A stretch of 64,000 bases of DNA from Fodinibacter sp963730365 (GTDB lineage Bacteria > Actinomycetota > Actinomycetes > Actinomycetales > Dermatophilaceae), in contig CAVSRM010000005.1 in assembly GCA_963730365.1 (NCBI GenBank), positions 124,001 through 188,000 of the forward strand. The letters are read 5' to 3'. The first letter of the stretch is position 1. Each line of letters begins with the position of its first letter. The notes beneath the pieces were generated by a model. The model was given only the letters and a program-made list of their open reading frames with translations. It ran no database searches and was not told the origin of the DNA. Shown in pieces: positions 19,573 to 29,100 of the stretch. A program made the position numbers and the translations under genes.

Positions 19573-22044
19573 CTACCCCCTCGAGAGGACCCGGTAGGCG
19601 AGCAGCTTGATCCGGTCGCTCAGGACGAACCAGACCAGGGCATACCCCCAGACGACGGCCGCCCAGCCCCAACCGATGGGCGTCATGAACACGCCGTACA
19701 CCGCGATCACCGTCGCAATGACCTGGGTGCCGAGGACGGCGATCAGGAGGATGCGGGCGGGCCGGATGGACCAGAACGGGCCTCGGGTGCGGGTCAGGAA
19801 GATCGTCAGGTGCCCGGCGACGGACAGCATGAGGTACATGAGGGTCTGCAGCTGGGGGTGGCCGAGGCCGAACACGCGGTCACCGAGGTAGAACAGGCCG
19901 AAGGCGGCGATGGGACCGACGATCCCCAGCACCGTGGCGATGCTCAGGACCGTGCGCATGTCCCATGCCTCGGGGCGGTCGCTGTACCAGACGTTGTCGT
20001 ACGCGATGGACAGGATCGCGCCGTCGTTGAGCAGGGCGAGCATGACGATCATGATCGCGGTGAGCGGGTAGAAGTCGAACGCCAGGATGGCGAGGGTGAT
20101 GAAGAGCAGCACGCGCAGGGTCTCGGCGATGCGGTAGATGGCGTAGCTGTTCATCCGCTGGAAGATCCTGCGGCTCTCCTTGATCGCGTCGATGATCACC
20201 GCAAGGCCCGGGGTCAGCAGCACCATGTCGGCGGCCGCTCTCGCCGCGTCCGTTGCCCCGGAGACGGCCACGCCACAGTCAGCCGCCTTCAGCGCGGGCG
20301 CGTCGTTGACGCCGTCGCCCGTCATGCCGACGATGTGCCCGTGCGCCTGCAGCTCCTTGACGATCCGGAACTTGTGTTCGGGGAAGACCTGCGCGAAGCC
20401 GTCGGCTTCGTCGATGTACCGACCGGCCTCCTGCGACGTCGCACCCTCGTGGGGAGCCGAGCCGAGCCAGCCCGCGTCGAGGATGTCGCTACCCAGGCCC
20501 AGGGACTTGGCGGTCTCCTGCGCGATGGCCACCTGGTCGCCGGTCACCATCTTCACCGAGACCCCGAGCCCTCGTGCCGTGGCGAGGGTCTCCTCGGCGT
20601 CCGTGCGGGGCGGGTCGAAGAGCGGAAGCACACCCAGCAGCCGCCACGGCCCATCGCCGTCGGCGCGCGCCACGGACAGGGAGCGGAAACCGCGCCGAGC
20701 GAAGTCCGCCACGGCCGCCTCGACGGCGGGACCGATCTGCTCCCCGTCGGGTACCAGCGCCATGATCACCTGCGGCGCGCCCTTGGTCACCCTGAACTCC
20801 GTCCCGTCCGCGGCGGTGACGCAGGACTCGGTCCGCTTGCCGACCGGGTCGAACGGTTGGAAGTGCCCGACGCGGTACCGGCTCAGCACGTCGGCATCCG
20901 CAAGACCGTCGATCACGGCCAGGTCGATGGCGTCGTCATCCTCGGCCCGGGATGCCAGGGCTGCGTCGAGGATCACCTGCTCTGCCGAGACGCCGTCCAG
21001 GGTGAACGGGTCGCCCATCGTCAGCGCGTTCTGGGTCAGGGTGCCGGTCTTGTCCGAGCACAGCACGTCGACCCCGGCCAGCTCCTCGATGGCCACGAGC
21101 CGGGTGACGATCGCCTGCTGGTCGGCCAGTCGCCAGGCGCCCACGGCCATCGTCACGGACAGCACCGTCGGCATGGCGACCGGGATGGCGGCCACCGTGA
21201 GCACGAGCGCGAACTGAAGGGTGTCGGCAACGGGCTCGCCCCGCAGGATCGAGATGACGACGATGAGCGTCACGAGGGCGAGGGCGAGGCCGATGAGGAA
21301 CTTCCCGATCTGCAGCACCGCCTGCTGGAAGTGGCTGACCGAGGAGGCCTCCTGGACCAGCCCCGCGGTCCGGCCGAAGTAGGTGTCCGCTCCGGTGGCG
21401 TACACGAGGGCGTCGATCTCGCCCTGCCGCATGATGGAGCCCGAGAAGACCGCGTCGCCGGTCCGGGCCTCCACGGGCAGGGACTCACCGGTCAACGCCG
21501 ACTGGTCCACCTCCACCGGGTCGCCGGCCAGCAGGCGGGCGTCGGCCGGCACGATGTTGCCCATCCGCAGCCGCACGGCGTCGCCGGGCACCACCTCCCG
21601 CGACGGCATGGTCACCCACGCCCCGTCGCGGCGCACCAGCGCCTTGACCGCGAGCTGGGCCTTGAGCGCGTCGATGGCCTTGCCGGCTTGGTGCTCCTCC
21701 CAGAACCCGACCCCCGCGTTGGCCAGCAGGAGGACGAGGATGATGACGAAGTCGGCCCAGTGCTCGAGGACCGCCGACAGGACGACGGCGACCTCGATCA
21801 TCCACGGGATGGGGCCCCAGAAGTAGCCGAGCAGGGTGAACAGCGTGTTGGGCTTGCTCTCCACGAGCTCGTTGGGCCCGTAGGACGCCAGCCGGGTGCC
21901 CGCCTCGGCCTGGCTGATCCCCTCAGGCGACGTCGCCAGCCGCTTCTCGACCTCCGGGAGGGGCAGGGTCTTCAGGTCGCCCTCGACACTGGCCGTCTCG
22001 GGGTGCGCCGCGTGGCGCCGGGAGCTGACGGGTTGGGCGTTCAT
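19573..22044 (-). CDS. Plasma-membrane type (P3A) proton-exporting P-type ATPase
   Basis: An 823-residue protein. It has an actuator domain with DQSALTGESLPVE, a phosphorylation site CSDKTGTLTQ (D at about residue 331), a nucleotide-binding domain (FRVTKGAPQVI) and a hinge TGDGVNDAPALK. Ten membrane helices are suggested, including VLTVAAIPVAMPTVLSVTMA, the P-A-I-P-V-A helix typical of P3A H+-ATPases. The acidic end of helix 6 region and the PMA1-like layout favour proton over Mg2+ or Ca2+ transport. ATG 22044 is used; an AAGGAGG lies rather far upstream (13-bp spacing). Such pumps are common in fungi, plants and archaea and patchy in bacteria. Inferred role: pH homeostasis. Confidence 0.88.
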   Translation of the reverse strand: MNAQPVSSRRHAAHPETASVEGDLKTLPLPEVEKRLATSPEGISQAEAGTRLASYGPNELVESKPNTLFTLLGYFWGPIPWMIEVAVVLSAVLEHWADFVIILVLLLANAGVGFWEEHQAGKAIDALKAQLAVKALVRRDGAWVTMPSREVVPGDAVRLRMGNIVPADARLLAGDPVEVDQSALTGESLPVEARTGDAVFSGSIMRQGEIDALVYATGADTYFGRTAGLVQEASSVSHFQQAVLQIGKFLIGLALALVTLIVVISILRGEPVADTLQFALVLTVAAIPVAMPTVLSVTMAVGAWRLADQQAIVTRLVAIEELAGVDVLCSDKTGTLTQNALTMGDPFTLDGVSAEQVILDAALASRAEDDDAIDLAVIDGLADADVLSRYRVGHFQPFDPVGKRTESCVTAADGTEFRVTKGAPQVIMALVPDGEQIGPAVEAAVADFARRGFRSLSVARADGDGPWRLLGVLPLFDPPRTDAEETLATARGLGVSVKMVTGDQVAIAQETAKSLGLGSDILDAGWLGSAPHEGATSQEAGRYIDEADGFAQVFPEHKFRIVKELQAHGHIVGMTGDGVNDAPALKAADCGVAVSGATDAARAAADMVLLTPGLAVIIDAIKESRRIFQRMNSYAIYRIAETLRVLLFITLAILAFDFYPLTAIMIVMLALLNDGAILSIAYDNVWYSDRPEAWDMRTVLSIATVLGIVGPIAAFGLFYLGDRVFGLGHPQLQTLMYLMLSVAGHLTIFLTRTRGPFWSIRPARILLIAVLGTQVIATVIAVYGVFMTPIGWGWAAVVWGYALVWFVLSDRIKLLAYRVLSRG

Positions 22045-22303
22045 CCTGGGTCTCAGGCCTCCTTGGTACGACACCGGGAACGGCGCAGGCCTCAAGCCCT
22101 CGGCACCGCACACATGTCGCCAGGAGGCAGCAACGTCCGCGTCACTTCGATTGTAGTCCCGGCTTCTTGGGCACCGGATGCCGTCGCCGCGGCGGCCGCC
22201 CCACCGCGTCGTGACCACGGCGTACGCCACGGATACTGTCAGGGCGCTCGGCCGGACGCGCGGGCGTTCCGACGCCGAGACGAGCCCAGGAGGTCCCACC
22301 CCA

Positions 22304-23308
22304 ATGCCTGATTCCCCCATCCCGGCGGCCGGCTCCGAGCCCGCTCCCGGCTCCGAGCCCGCTCCCAACCCTGGTCCCGAGTGGTTGCGGTGGCTCGCCC
22401 TCGCCGTGGCAGTCACGGGAGTCATCGTCTTCGCGTGGGTGCTGGGGACCGAGTGGGGAGGCGTCGTCCACTCCCACCCGGCCTACGGCATCCTGCTCGT
22501 GGTCATGCTCGTCGCGTCCCTCGCGGTGGTGTGGTGGGCGCGGCGACCACGTCCCGGTCGTACGGGGTGGCGGAGGGTGGCCCGCGTCGGCTTGCTCGTC
22601 CTGGGCATCGGGTGGATCGCGGCCGTGGCATGGCTTCGCCCACTGGGCGCTGTCGAGCCCGCCCTGACCGCGATGCACTCGGATGGGGCGGTCGAGGTCG
22701 AGGAGTCCCCGACCCAGATCGTCCTGACCCCCCGGGGTGGGGCCAGCGAAACCGGCGTCCTCTTCCAGCCCGGGGCCCTCGTCGACCCCCGTGCCTACGC
22801 GGCAGTGCTCAGGCCACTGGCCGAGAGCGGCCACACGGTCGTCATCGCCAAGCCACCCCTGGGCATCGCCTTCTTCTCCCTGCCCGCGTTCGACAGCACC
22901 CGCTCAGCCCATCCCGAGGTCTCCCAGTGGGTCGTGGGGGGCCACTCCCTCGGGGGCGTCGTCGCCGCGATGCAGGCCGACTCCGCGGACACGGACTCGG
23001 TCGCTCCGGCCGTCGGACTCCTTCTCTACGCCTCGTACCCAGCAGGCGACATCGGCGACTCGCTCACCGCCTCGGTCGAGTCCATCTCCGGATCCGAGGA
23101 CGGCCTGTCGACGCCCGCGCAGATCGACGCCTCACGTGCCGACCTCCCGCCAGAGGCCTTCTTCACCGTCATCGACGGCGCATCGCACGCCAACTTCGGT
23201 GACTACGGCCCCCAGCGGGGAGACGGCACCCCGACGATCAGCAGGGACGACGCCCGCACCCAGATCTCGCAGGCCAGCGTGCAGTTCGTCGACATGTTCA
23301 ACGGCTGA
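22304..23308 (+). CDS. Membrane-anchored alpha/beta hydrolase
   Basis: A 334-residue protein. The N-terminus has a short Pro/Glu repeat (SEPAPGSEPAPNPGP) and then three membrane helices (about 30-50, 60-78, 92-115). The C-terminal half is an alpha/beta hydrolase with LFQPGALVDPRAYAAVLRPL near the oxyanion strand, nucleophile elbow GGHSLGG, and a late H in DGASHANFGDYG. This corresponds to the 'alpha/beta hydrolase of the DUF/dienelactone' type often seen anchored in actinobacterial membranes. AGGAGGT at 22288 sets the start at ATG 22304. The substrate is unknown. It is divergent from the proton ATPase across about 260 bp. Confidence 0.8.
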   Translation: MPDSPIPAAGSEPAPGSEPAPNPGPEWLRWLALAVAVTGVIVFAWVLGTEWGGVVHSHPAYGILLVVMLVASLAVVWWARRPRPGRTGWRRVARVGLLVLGIGWIAAVAWLRPLGAVEPALTAMHSDGAVEVEESPTQIVLTPRGGASETGVLFQPGALVDPRAYAAVLRPLAESGHTVVIAKPPLGIAFFSLPAFDSTRSAHPEVSQWVVGGHSLGGVVAAMQADSADTDSVAPAVGLLLYASYPAGDIGDSLTASVESISGSEDGLSTPAQIDASRADLPPEAFFTVIDGASHANFGDYGPQRGDGTPTISRDDARTQISQASVQFVDMFNG

Positions 23309-23364
23309 TCGATCCCACCCCGGACCCGCCTCGAGCTCGGCGATCATCGCCTCTGCCAGGGCGC

Positions 23365-23892
23365 CTATTGGGGCGGCTTCACGTTCTGGGTCTTGGTCTT
23401 GGCCGGCATCGCGAACATGAAGGCACTCATGACCGCTTGCGAGATCTTGGTCCTGGTGGGGACGTCGCCGGTCTCGACCTGTCGCTTGAGGTCGGCCAGG
23501 ATGCCGGCCCACGTCTTGCCGTGCTTGGCCATGTTCGTACTGTCGTCGGCCCACCCCTCGTGCGTCAGTGTGACCTGCACCCGGCCCGGTGCGAGCTCCT
23601 CCAGGTGCCAGGTGACCAGGGTGGGAGGGTCGTCGTGCATCGTCATGACGTACGTGTGCGAGAACAGTGTTGGCTCGCTGACCTCGACGATCCTGCCGAT
23701 CACGAAGGTGCGCTTGCCATCCGGGCTCGTGTAGCGAATCGGCGACCCGGGTTCGAAGGTCGTCTGGAGCACCGTGTTCAGCAGCGGTCGCTGCACGCTG
23801 CCCAGCTTGGTGATCTCGGCCCACACCGACTCGATCGGTGCGTCGATCTCGATTCTCTGGATCAACTCAGCCAACGTGCTCGCCTCCGTCAT
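23365..23892 (-). CDS. SRPBCC / AHSA1-family protein
   Basis: A 175-residue protein with the helix-grip layout: an opening strand RIEIDAPIESVWAEI, strands through FEPGSPIRYTSPDGKR and THEGWADDS, and the long C-terminal helix GKTWAGILADLKRQVE. AHSA1-like proteins act as ligand-binding or co-chaperone-like modules. Here it overlaps the upstream ArsR-type gene by 26 bases, the very common ArsR-SRPBCC regulatory pair. The last 30 residues after the helix (KISQAVMSAFMFAMPAK) are an unusual hydrophobic tail. Confidence 0.85.
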   Translation of the reverse strand: MTEASTLAELIQRIEIDAPIESVWAEITKLGSVQRPLLNTVLQTTFEPGSPIRYTSPDGKRTFVIGRIVEVSEPTLFSHTYVMTMHDDPPTLVTWHLEELAPGRVQVTLTHEGWADDSTNMAKHGKTWAGILADLKRQVETGDVPTRTKISQAVMSAFMFAMPAKTKTQNVKPPQ

Positions 23893-24214
23893 CGTGCTCC
23901 AAGGTGCGTTTCAGCCCGACCAGGGCATCCGTCCAGGACTCCTCGTAGGCCGAGACCCAGCGGTGGTAGATCTGGCCGATCGGGACGGGGTTGAGGTGGT
24001 TCAACCGCTGCCGACCCCGCCTCTCGACGACCACGAGGCCAGCTGCGCGAAGCACCTGGAGGTGGGGCATGAGCTGGTGTCGGTCTGCGCCGAGCGCCCG
24101 CGCCAGCTCGCCCGTGGGCCGAGGCCCGGATCGAAGCTCGTCGAGGATCCGCCGTCGCCACCGGTTCGCCAGCGCCTGCCACACCTCGTCGAGGTCATCC
24201 TGTAAGGGAACCAT
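23867..24214 (-). CDS. ArsR-family winged-helix regulator
   Basis: A 115-residue winged-helix protein: LANRWRRRILDELRSGPRPT (helices 2-3), LARALGADRHQLMPHLQVLR (recognition helix) and the wing GLVVVERRGRQRLNHLNP. There is no cysteine metal site, so it belongs to the non-metal-sensing ArsR group paired with SRPBCC proteins. The start ATG 24214 lies inside a palindrome (ATTACGTAAT), suggesting autoregulation, and the mRNA leader would be only a few bases. The gene order regulator then SRPBCC, with a 26-base overlap, implies co-expression. Confidence 0.88.
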   Translation of the reverse strand: MVPLQDDLDEVWQALANRWRRRILDELRSGPRPTGELARALGADRHQLMPHLQVLRAAGLVVVERRGRQRLNHLNPVPIGQIYHRWVSAYEESWTDALVGLKRTLEHDDGGEHVG

Positions 24215-24232
24215 TACGTAATGAGAATATTA
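24213..24232 (-). promoter_or_regulatory. AT-rich operator/promoter for the ArsR-SRPBCC pair
   Basis: A perfect palindrome ATTACGTAAT (24213-24222) overlaps the start codon. ATATTA (24227-24232; TAATAT on the coding strand) fits a -10 element 12 bases before the ATG. GTAAT occurs twice on the coding strand with a 15-bp period. The AT-richness stands out sharply from the surrounding DNA. Confidence 0.5.
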
Positions 24233-24404
24233 CCTATACCGGCCGTTCCGCAAGAGGGCCGGGGCAGCCTCGCCAGCGTCGCGACCACATCGGCCTCGTC
24301 CGCGTCGTGGGCCGCGCGACCCGCCGTGGTCGCGATGAACCCTGCAGCCTCGTGGGACCCCGAAAGCAACCTGGCGGAGTGGCGACACCGTCGTGCGCCT
24401 GCGC

Positions 24405-26132
24405 TCAGGTCGCGAGTCGCGTGCTGCCGGCCCGGACCTCGGTGGCCGAGTCATAGCGCAGGCCACTCGACCCCTCGCCCCGCCCGGCCCGCTTCCGCCG
24501 CCCGGACCAGACCACCAGTCGCCCGTCCGTCCACCGGGTCAGCTGGAAGTTGCGGGTCACGAGCGCGCCCGAACGGGGAACCTCGGCCTCGTCGACGCGA
24601 AGCGGGTCGGCGGCGGTGAGGATCCGACCCAGCGCGGGCACGACGGTGAGGGTGCCGTCGCCGTCGACCCGCTGCACCGCGCGTCGTTCGAGCTGGTACC
24701 GGGGGTCGATGACCGGCACCAACGGATGCCAGTGGTCCGGCACCCTGCTCTGCAGGCGATACACCAGCTCCGCCTCCCCGATGTCCGTCGGGATGAGCTG
24801 GCGCTGGCCGGCCGCGAGCCCTCGCTGCTGCTCCTCGTAGCGGTCGACCGACCGGCCGCCGTCACCGGCCACGGACCGTTCGATCCCCCACACGATGTTG
24901 GCCATCTCGTCGCGGGTGAACAGGACGTCCTCGAGTGGCGGCGACTCCTGGGTCTCGAGCAGGGTCGGCGGCAGCATCGTGATGCTCGCGTCGTCGCCAG
25001 AGCTTCCGCTCAGACGGAACATCGACCAGCCGGGGTCGGCCACCGGGGCAACCTTCGTGCTGACCCCGAAGGTATCGGTCACGGCAAATGTGTCGATCCG
25101 GGTCACCGACCCCACCGGCAGGTCGACCGGGATGACGAACCAGTCGTTCGAGTAGGTCAACGCGAACTCACCCAGGAGGAGGCGCGCGAGGTCGGTGCGC
25201 CCACTCGCGAGGCCGCCGAACCGGACCGCGGCGTCCTCGAATGCCCACCACCGGTCCGCCGGCATCCCCCCGTAGGTCGCGGGGGTCGGGAGGAGCGTGC
25301 GGGTCAGTGTTCGCGTCTGCCCACCCCCGTCGCCGAGGCTCACCGCGGGGTCGACGGTGAAGTCGTACCAGTCGAGTCGCCCACCGGCGTACTCGTCGGC
25401 GCGCAGGGTGACCCGGGTCCGCGGGAGCTCGGCCTGGACGGCGAACTCGTGCTCGAGGTGCTGGCTCACCCACGCGTCCTCGCCGGAGCCGGGCTCGATG
25501 ACGAACGCCGCCATCCACGCGAGGAAGGCGGTGGCGGCGGTCTTGACCTTGTCGGCGTCGGACCCCACGTCGGGCGCGGCCGGGAGGGCCGTGACGACGC
25601 CTGACGCATCGGTCCCGGCCATGAAGGCACTCCGGAGGACGAGCCCGTCGGGCACCCGCCCCACGGAGGTCCGTCGCAGCCGGGTCGTGGACGGGTCGTC
25701 GCCGAGCAGCGTTTCGGCCCGGATCCCGAACTCGGTGACGAACTCCGCGCGCCGGTTGGTCGCCCCGTGCGCCGTCAGCAGCCGGAGGAAGTGGAGGCCG
25801 GCCCGCACCCGCAGGTGCCCGTCTCCGGGCACGCCCCACACGGGCTCGCGTTCGACGACCGTCTCGAGGGGGACCGTGGGGTCGATGTCGACCGCACCAT
25901 CCGCCGGCCTGCTCCCGGTCGGTCCGGCGTGGTACCGCGTCAGCCGTCCCGTCGTCGCCCGCACCTGGGCCTCGATCGGCGACCCGGCGTCCTCACCGCG
26001 CATCTCGCCGAACTGGTGCTGCCGAGCCAGCGCCCACAGCGGGTCGGCGATCTCGGCCCGCAGCCCCGGCCCGAGGTCGTCCTGCTTGGGAAGCGGCTCG
26101 AGCCGGTTCCACGTCGTGATCGAGGCGGGCAT
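24405..26132 (-). CDS. Large-cluster protein F, 575 residues, function unknown
   Basis: Last gene of the six-gene operon. No signal peptide and no membrane segment. The N-terminus reads ADPLWALARQHQFGEMRGED at about residues 28-47, a phrase I remember from uncharacterised proteins of diverse bacteria, followed by mixed alpha/beta sequence rich in charged residues. A Trp/Asp/Tyr-rich stretch (RLDWYDFTVDPAVSLG) lies near residue 250. Its ATG overlaps the stop of the 1542-residue gene by one base (TGATG). I cannot assign a fold or an enzyme motif. Codon bias and G/C third positions are normal for the window, so it is clearly coding and not recently acquired from a low-GC donor. Confidence 0.85.
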   Translation of the reverse strand: MPASITTWNRLEPLPKQDDLGPGLRAEIADPLWALARQHQFGEMRGEDAGSPIEAQVRATTGRLTRYHAGPTGSRPADGAVDIDPTVPLETVVEREPVWGVPGDGHLRVRAGLHFLRLLTAHGATNRRAEFVTEFGIRAETLLGDDPSTTRLRRTSVGRVPDGLVLRSAFMAGTDASGVVTALPAAPDVGSDADKVKTAATAFLAWMAAFVIEPGSGEDAWVSQHLEHEFAVQAELPRTRVTLRADEYAGGRLDWYDFTVDPAVSLGDGGGQTRTLTRTLLPTPATYGGMPADRWWAFEDAAVRFGGLASGRTDLARLLLGEFALTYSNDWFVIPVDLPVGSVTRIDTFAVTDTFGVSTKVAPVADPGWSMFRLSGSSGDDASITMLPPTLLETQESPPLEDVLFTRDEMANIVWGIERSVAGDGGRSVDRYEEQQRGLAAGQRQLIPTDIGEAELVYRLQSRVPDHWHPLVPVIDPRYQLERRAVQRVDGDGTLTVVPALGRILTAADPLRVDEAEVPRSGALVTRNFQLTRWTDGRLVVWSGRRKRAGRGEGSSGLRYDSATEVRAGSTRLAT

Positions 26133-29100
26133 CAGCCGTCTCCTTCCGCGAAGCGGACGTTCTGCAACTGCAGACCGAGGTCCAGGAGGCCCCAGACGTC
26201 GAACGTCGGTGCCTTGCGCTCGAGGTTGAACGTCAGGTAGCCGGCGGGGAGGAAGCGGCCGACACCCGCCAACACATCGGCGTCGACGGCGCGGATGTGG
26301 GTGAGGTCGATCGCCTCGTGAACGGTCGAGACGAGGGCGTCGAGCGACCATCCCACCGCGTCGAGGTCGGGGGGTGTGGCGAGCAGGATCGCCTGCGGGG
26401 CGCGTACTCCGGGGGCGTCGAAGTGGAACCCCAGCCCGGTTGTCTCTGTCGTGTTCGGCACCGTGTCCGACCACTGATCGACCACCAGCCCGCAGAGCGG
26501 TGCGTCCGCGTCGAGTGGCGCCGTGTGGTGGAGGACGACCGACAGTGCGGAGGCCGGGAACGCCGAGTCCTCGGCCACCGGGAGGCCGACCCAACGGTCC
26601 GTCGGCCTCGAGCTGAGCTGGACGATCCCGAACTGCGTCGCGTCCAACGCCCCTCCCCGGGCCTCCGCGTGCTCGAGCACGTCGAGCAGCCGGGCCATGG
26701 CGGGTCGAACGAGTGCGTAGCGCTGGACCCAGTCGGTCACGACGAGTGGGTCGCCGCCCACCACCGTGTCGGCCTGGGCAATCGCTGTGGCGAGCTCGGG
26801 TCTTCCTGCCGGCTCGAGCACCGGTACGACCGGGAAACCCTCCCCGAACACGGTCTGCAGGCGGGAGAGGTCGAACCGCACCTGCTCGGCGTTCGACGCG
26901 GTCGCGCGGGTGAAGTCGGCGCCCAGCGAGTCGATCCGCTCCAGGCGCTGCTGGGCGTCGGCCCGGGCTGCCTCCACCTGTGAGCGGAGGCCGTCGGTCG
27001 AGGTCGCCAGCGGAACGGCGCCCCGGGTGCCTGCGTCGGCGGCTGCCCGCAACCGGCTGCGGAGCCCGTCGTCGGTCTCGGCGGCATCCGCTGCGGGCAG
27101 GGTGCCCAGCGCACGGCGGAGTGCGGCGACGGCACGGTCGGCCCGCCGCGCCAGCTCAGCAGCATCGGCCACGTCGTCCGCCCGCTCGGTGGGCACGAGC
27201 AGGTCCGAGGTGGTCGCGGGCCGGGCGCTGGCGATCAGGTCGTACACCTCCTGGCACACCTCGAGCAGCTCCGCGAGGCCGATCGCGGACGCCGGCGAGT
27301 CGGCCGGTGCTGCCTCGTCGAAGTGCAGTTCGTCAGCGGTCGGGTCGAGGCCGAAGCAGGCGTCGGCGAGCCGCTGGTGCAGCTCGCTCGGTCGGTTGTT
27401 GCCGCCGCTGACCGATGCGAGCACCGTGGAGATCGCGGAGATCCCCAGGTCGGCCAGGGTGAGCGAGAGCGGGGTGTCGGTCGTCGTCCCGTCGGGTGAG
27501 GTTCGTCGCCCGCTGGCTGCGATTCGCACGAGGCCGGGGTCGCCGATGGCCGCAGCCGCCCACGTGTTGAGTCGCGGCTCCGCGTCGGAGCGGGCGTCGA
27601 CGAGCCCCGCCCAGGCGCCGTCGGCCGGTGCGTCGGCCAGGGCGAGGACCACTCGGTGTCCGACTCCGACCCCGGTCCGGGGGGTCCGTACGACGGAGAC
27701 GTCGGGTGGGGCGGTCTGGCGGTCGAGCGCGTCGAGTGCCGCCCCCGACCGCTCACTGTTGCCCATCACCGCCTGATGGACGCTCTCGCCGACCAGTAGG
27801 TCGGAGACCGCGTCGAGCGCATCGACGAGCGCTTCCAGCTCGGCTGTCACGCTGGAGCGGTCGGCGCCGGTGACCCCCACCTGTGAGAGCAGCGCGTTCG
27901 CGTCGCTCTGCGCTCGCTCGGCCAGGGTCGCTCCGTCGACGACGTCGCGGGCGGCGACGGCCTCCAGGGGGCGGCCGTCGTCGAAGCCGTCGGTCGAGGT
28001 GGCCAACGGGGCCACGCGGCGGAAGTCGAGGATGTACTTGGCGAGGGTGACGTCGCGGTCCCGGAGCCCGCGCTCGAAGCGGTAGCCGAGGAGGGCTCCG
28101 ATCGGCTGCCCCTGCCTGACTCCGTCGAGGATCGAGAGCGCGAGCGAGACCCGGCGCGAGGACAGGTCGACAGCGAAGGCGTCGTCGCCGGAACGTCGCG
28201 CGAGGTGGCCGCTGCGCAGGACCGCCGCCGTTGTCGCGTGGCCGACCGACGGCGCGTGGATGTAGCCCGTCGACACCGGCGCACCGGCCGGGCGAAGCCG
28301 CTCCACCCAGCCGTAGCCACCGATGTGGACGCCGCCGGGCGAGGCCTTCCTCGAGGCCGCCAGCCGCCGTGACGCGAGCGAGGCGAACCACGCGTCGAGG
28401 CGGTGAGACGTCGTGTCCAGGGTCTCGGCCGCGAGCTCATCGAGCACCTGCGAGGGCAGGGGCGCGAGGTGCTCGAGTGCCGCGCGGAAGTCGCCGAACC
28501 TGGCGGTACTGAACCGGCGTCGTAGGTCGAGCTCCGACAGCTGGACCAGGTGGTTGGCCATCGTCGTGCGACCGGAGACGCCCGCCACCGCGCGTCCGGT
28601 CAGCTCGAGGAGGGTCTCGCCCTCCCTGAGCACGACCGACTCGGGCGTCGGGGCAGACTCGACCTCGACCGTGATGCCGTCGTCGACGGTGAGGTGGACC
28701 TCGCGTTCCCGTGGCATGACGACGGCCTCGATGTTCGGCACCGTGTCGGGGCGGATCAGCTGGTCCGCCACCGCCGCCTCGACGGCCAGCAGATAGGAGG
28801 CTCGGGCCAGCTCGATCTGGGCGCTCTGGCGGAGCAGGGCGTCGAGCAGGGTGCTGGCTTTCGAGGGGTCGCCGATGATCTGGCGGAACCCGCCGACGGT
28901 GCGCAGCCGCCCGAGGGTGGTGCTGATGTAGTTCGGGTCCAGGGGATCGGTGGATGACGGTGTCGCGGCGACCAGCGGCACCGGTACGACCCGGGTCTCG
29001 TCGGCCATGGTGACGTCGACGATCGCCGGGCGGGTCCGCACGTCGACCGTGGCGAGCAGCCAGATGGCCAGGAGCTCCTGGAACGTCGCCACGTCGCCCA

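Noticed and set aside
19810..22311. 833-codon plus-strand frame opposite the proton ATPase
   Set aside because: Arg/Gly/His-rich shadow. The minus-strand ATPase has all P-type motifs.
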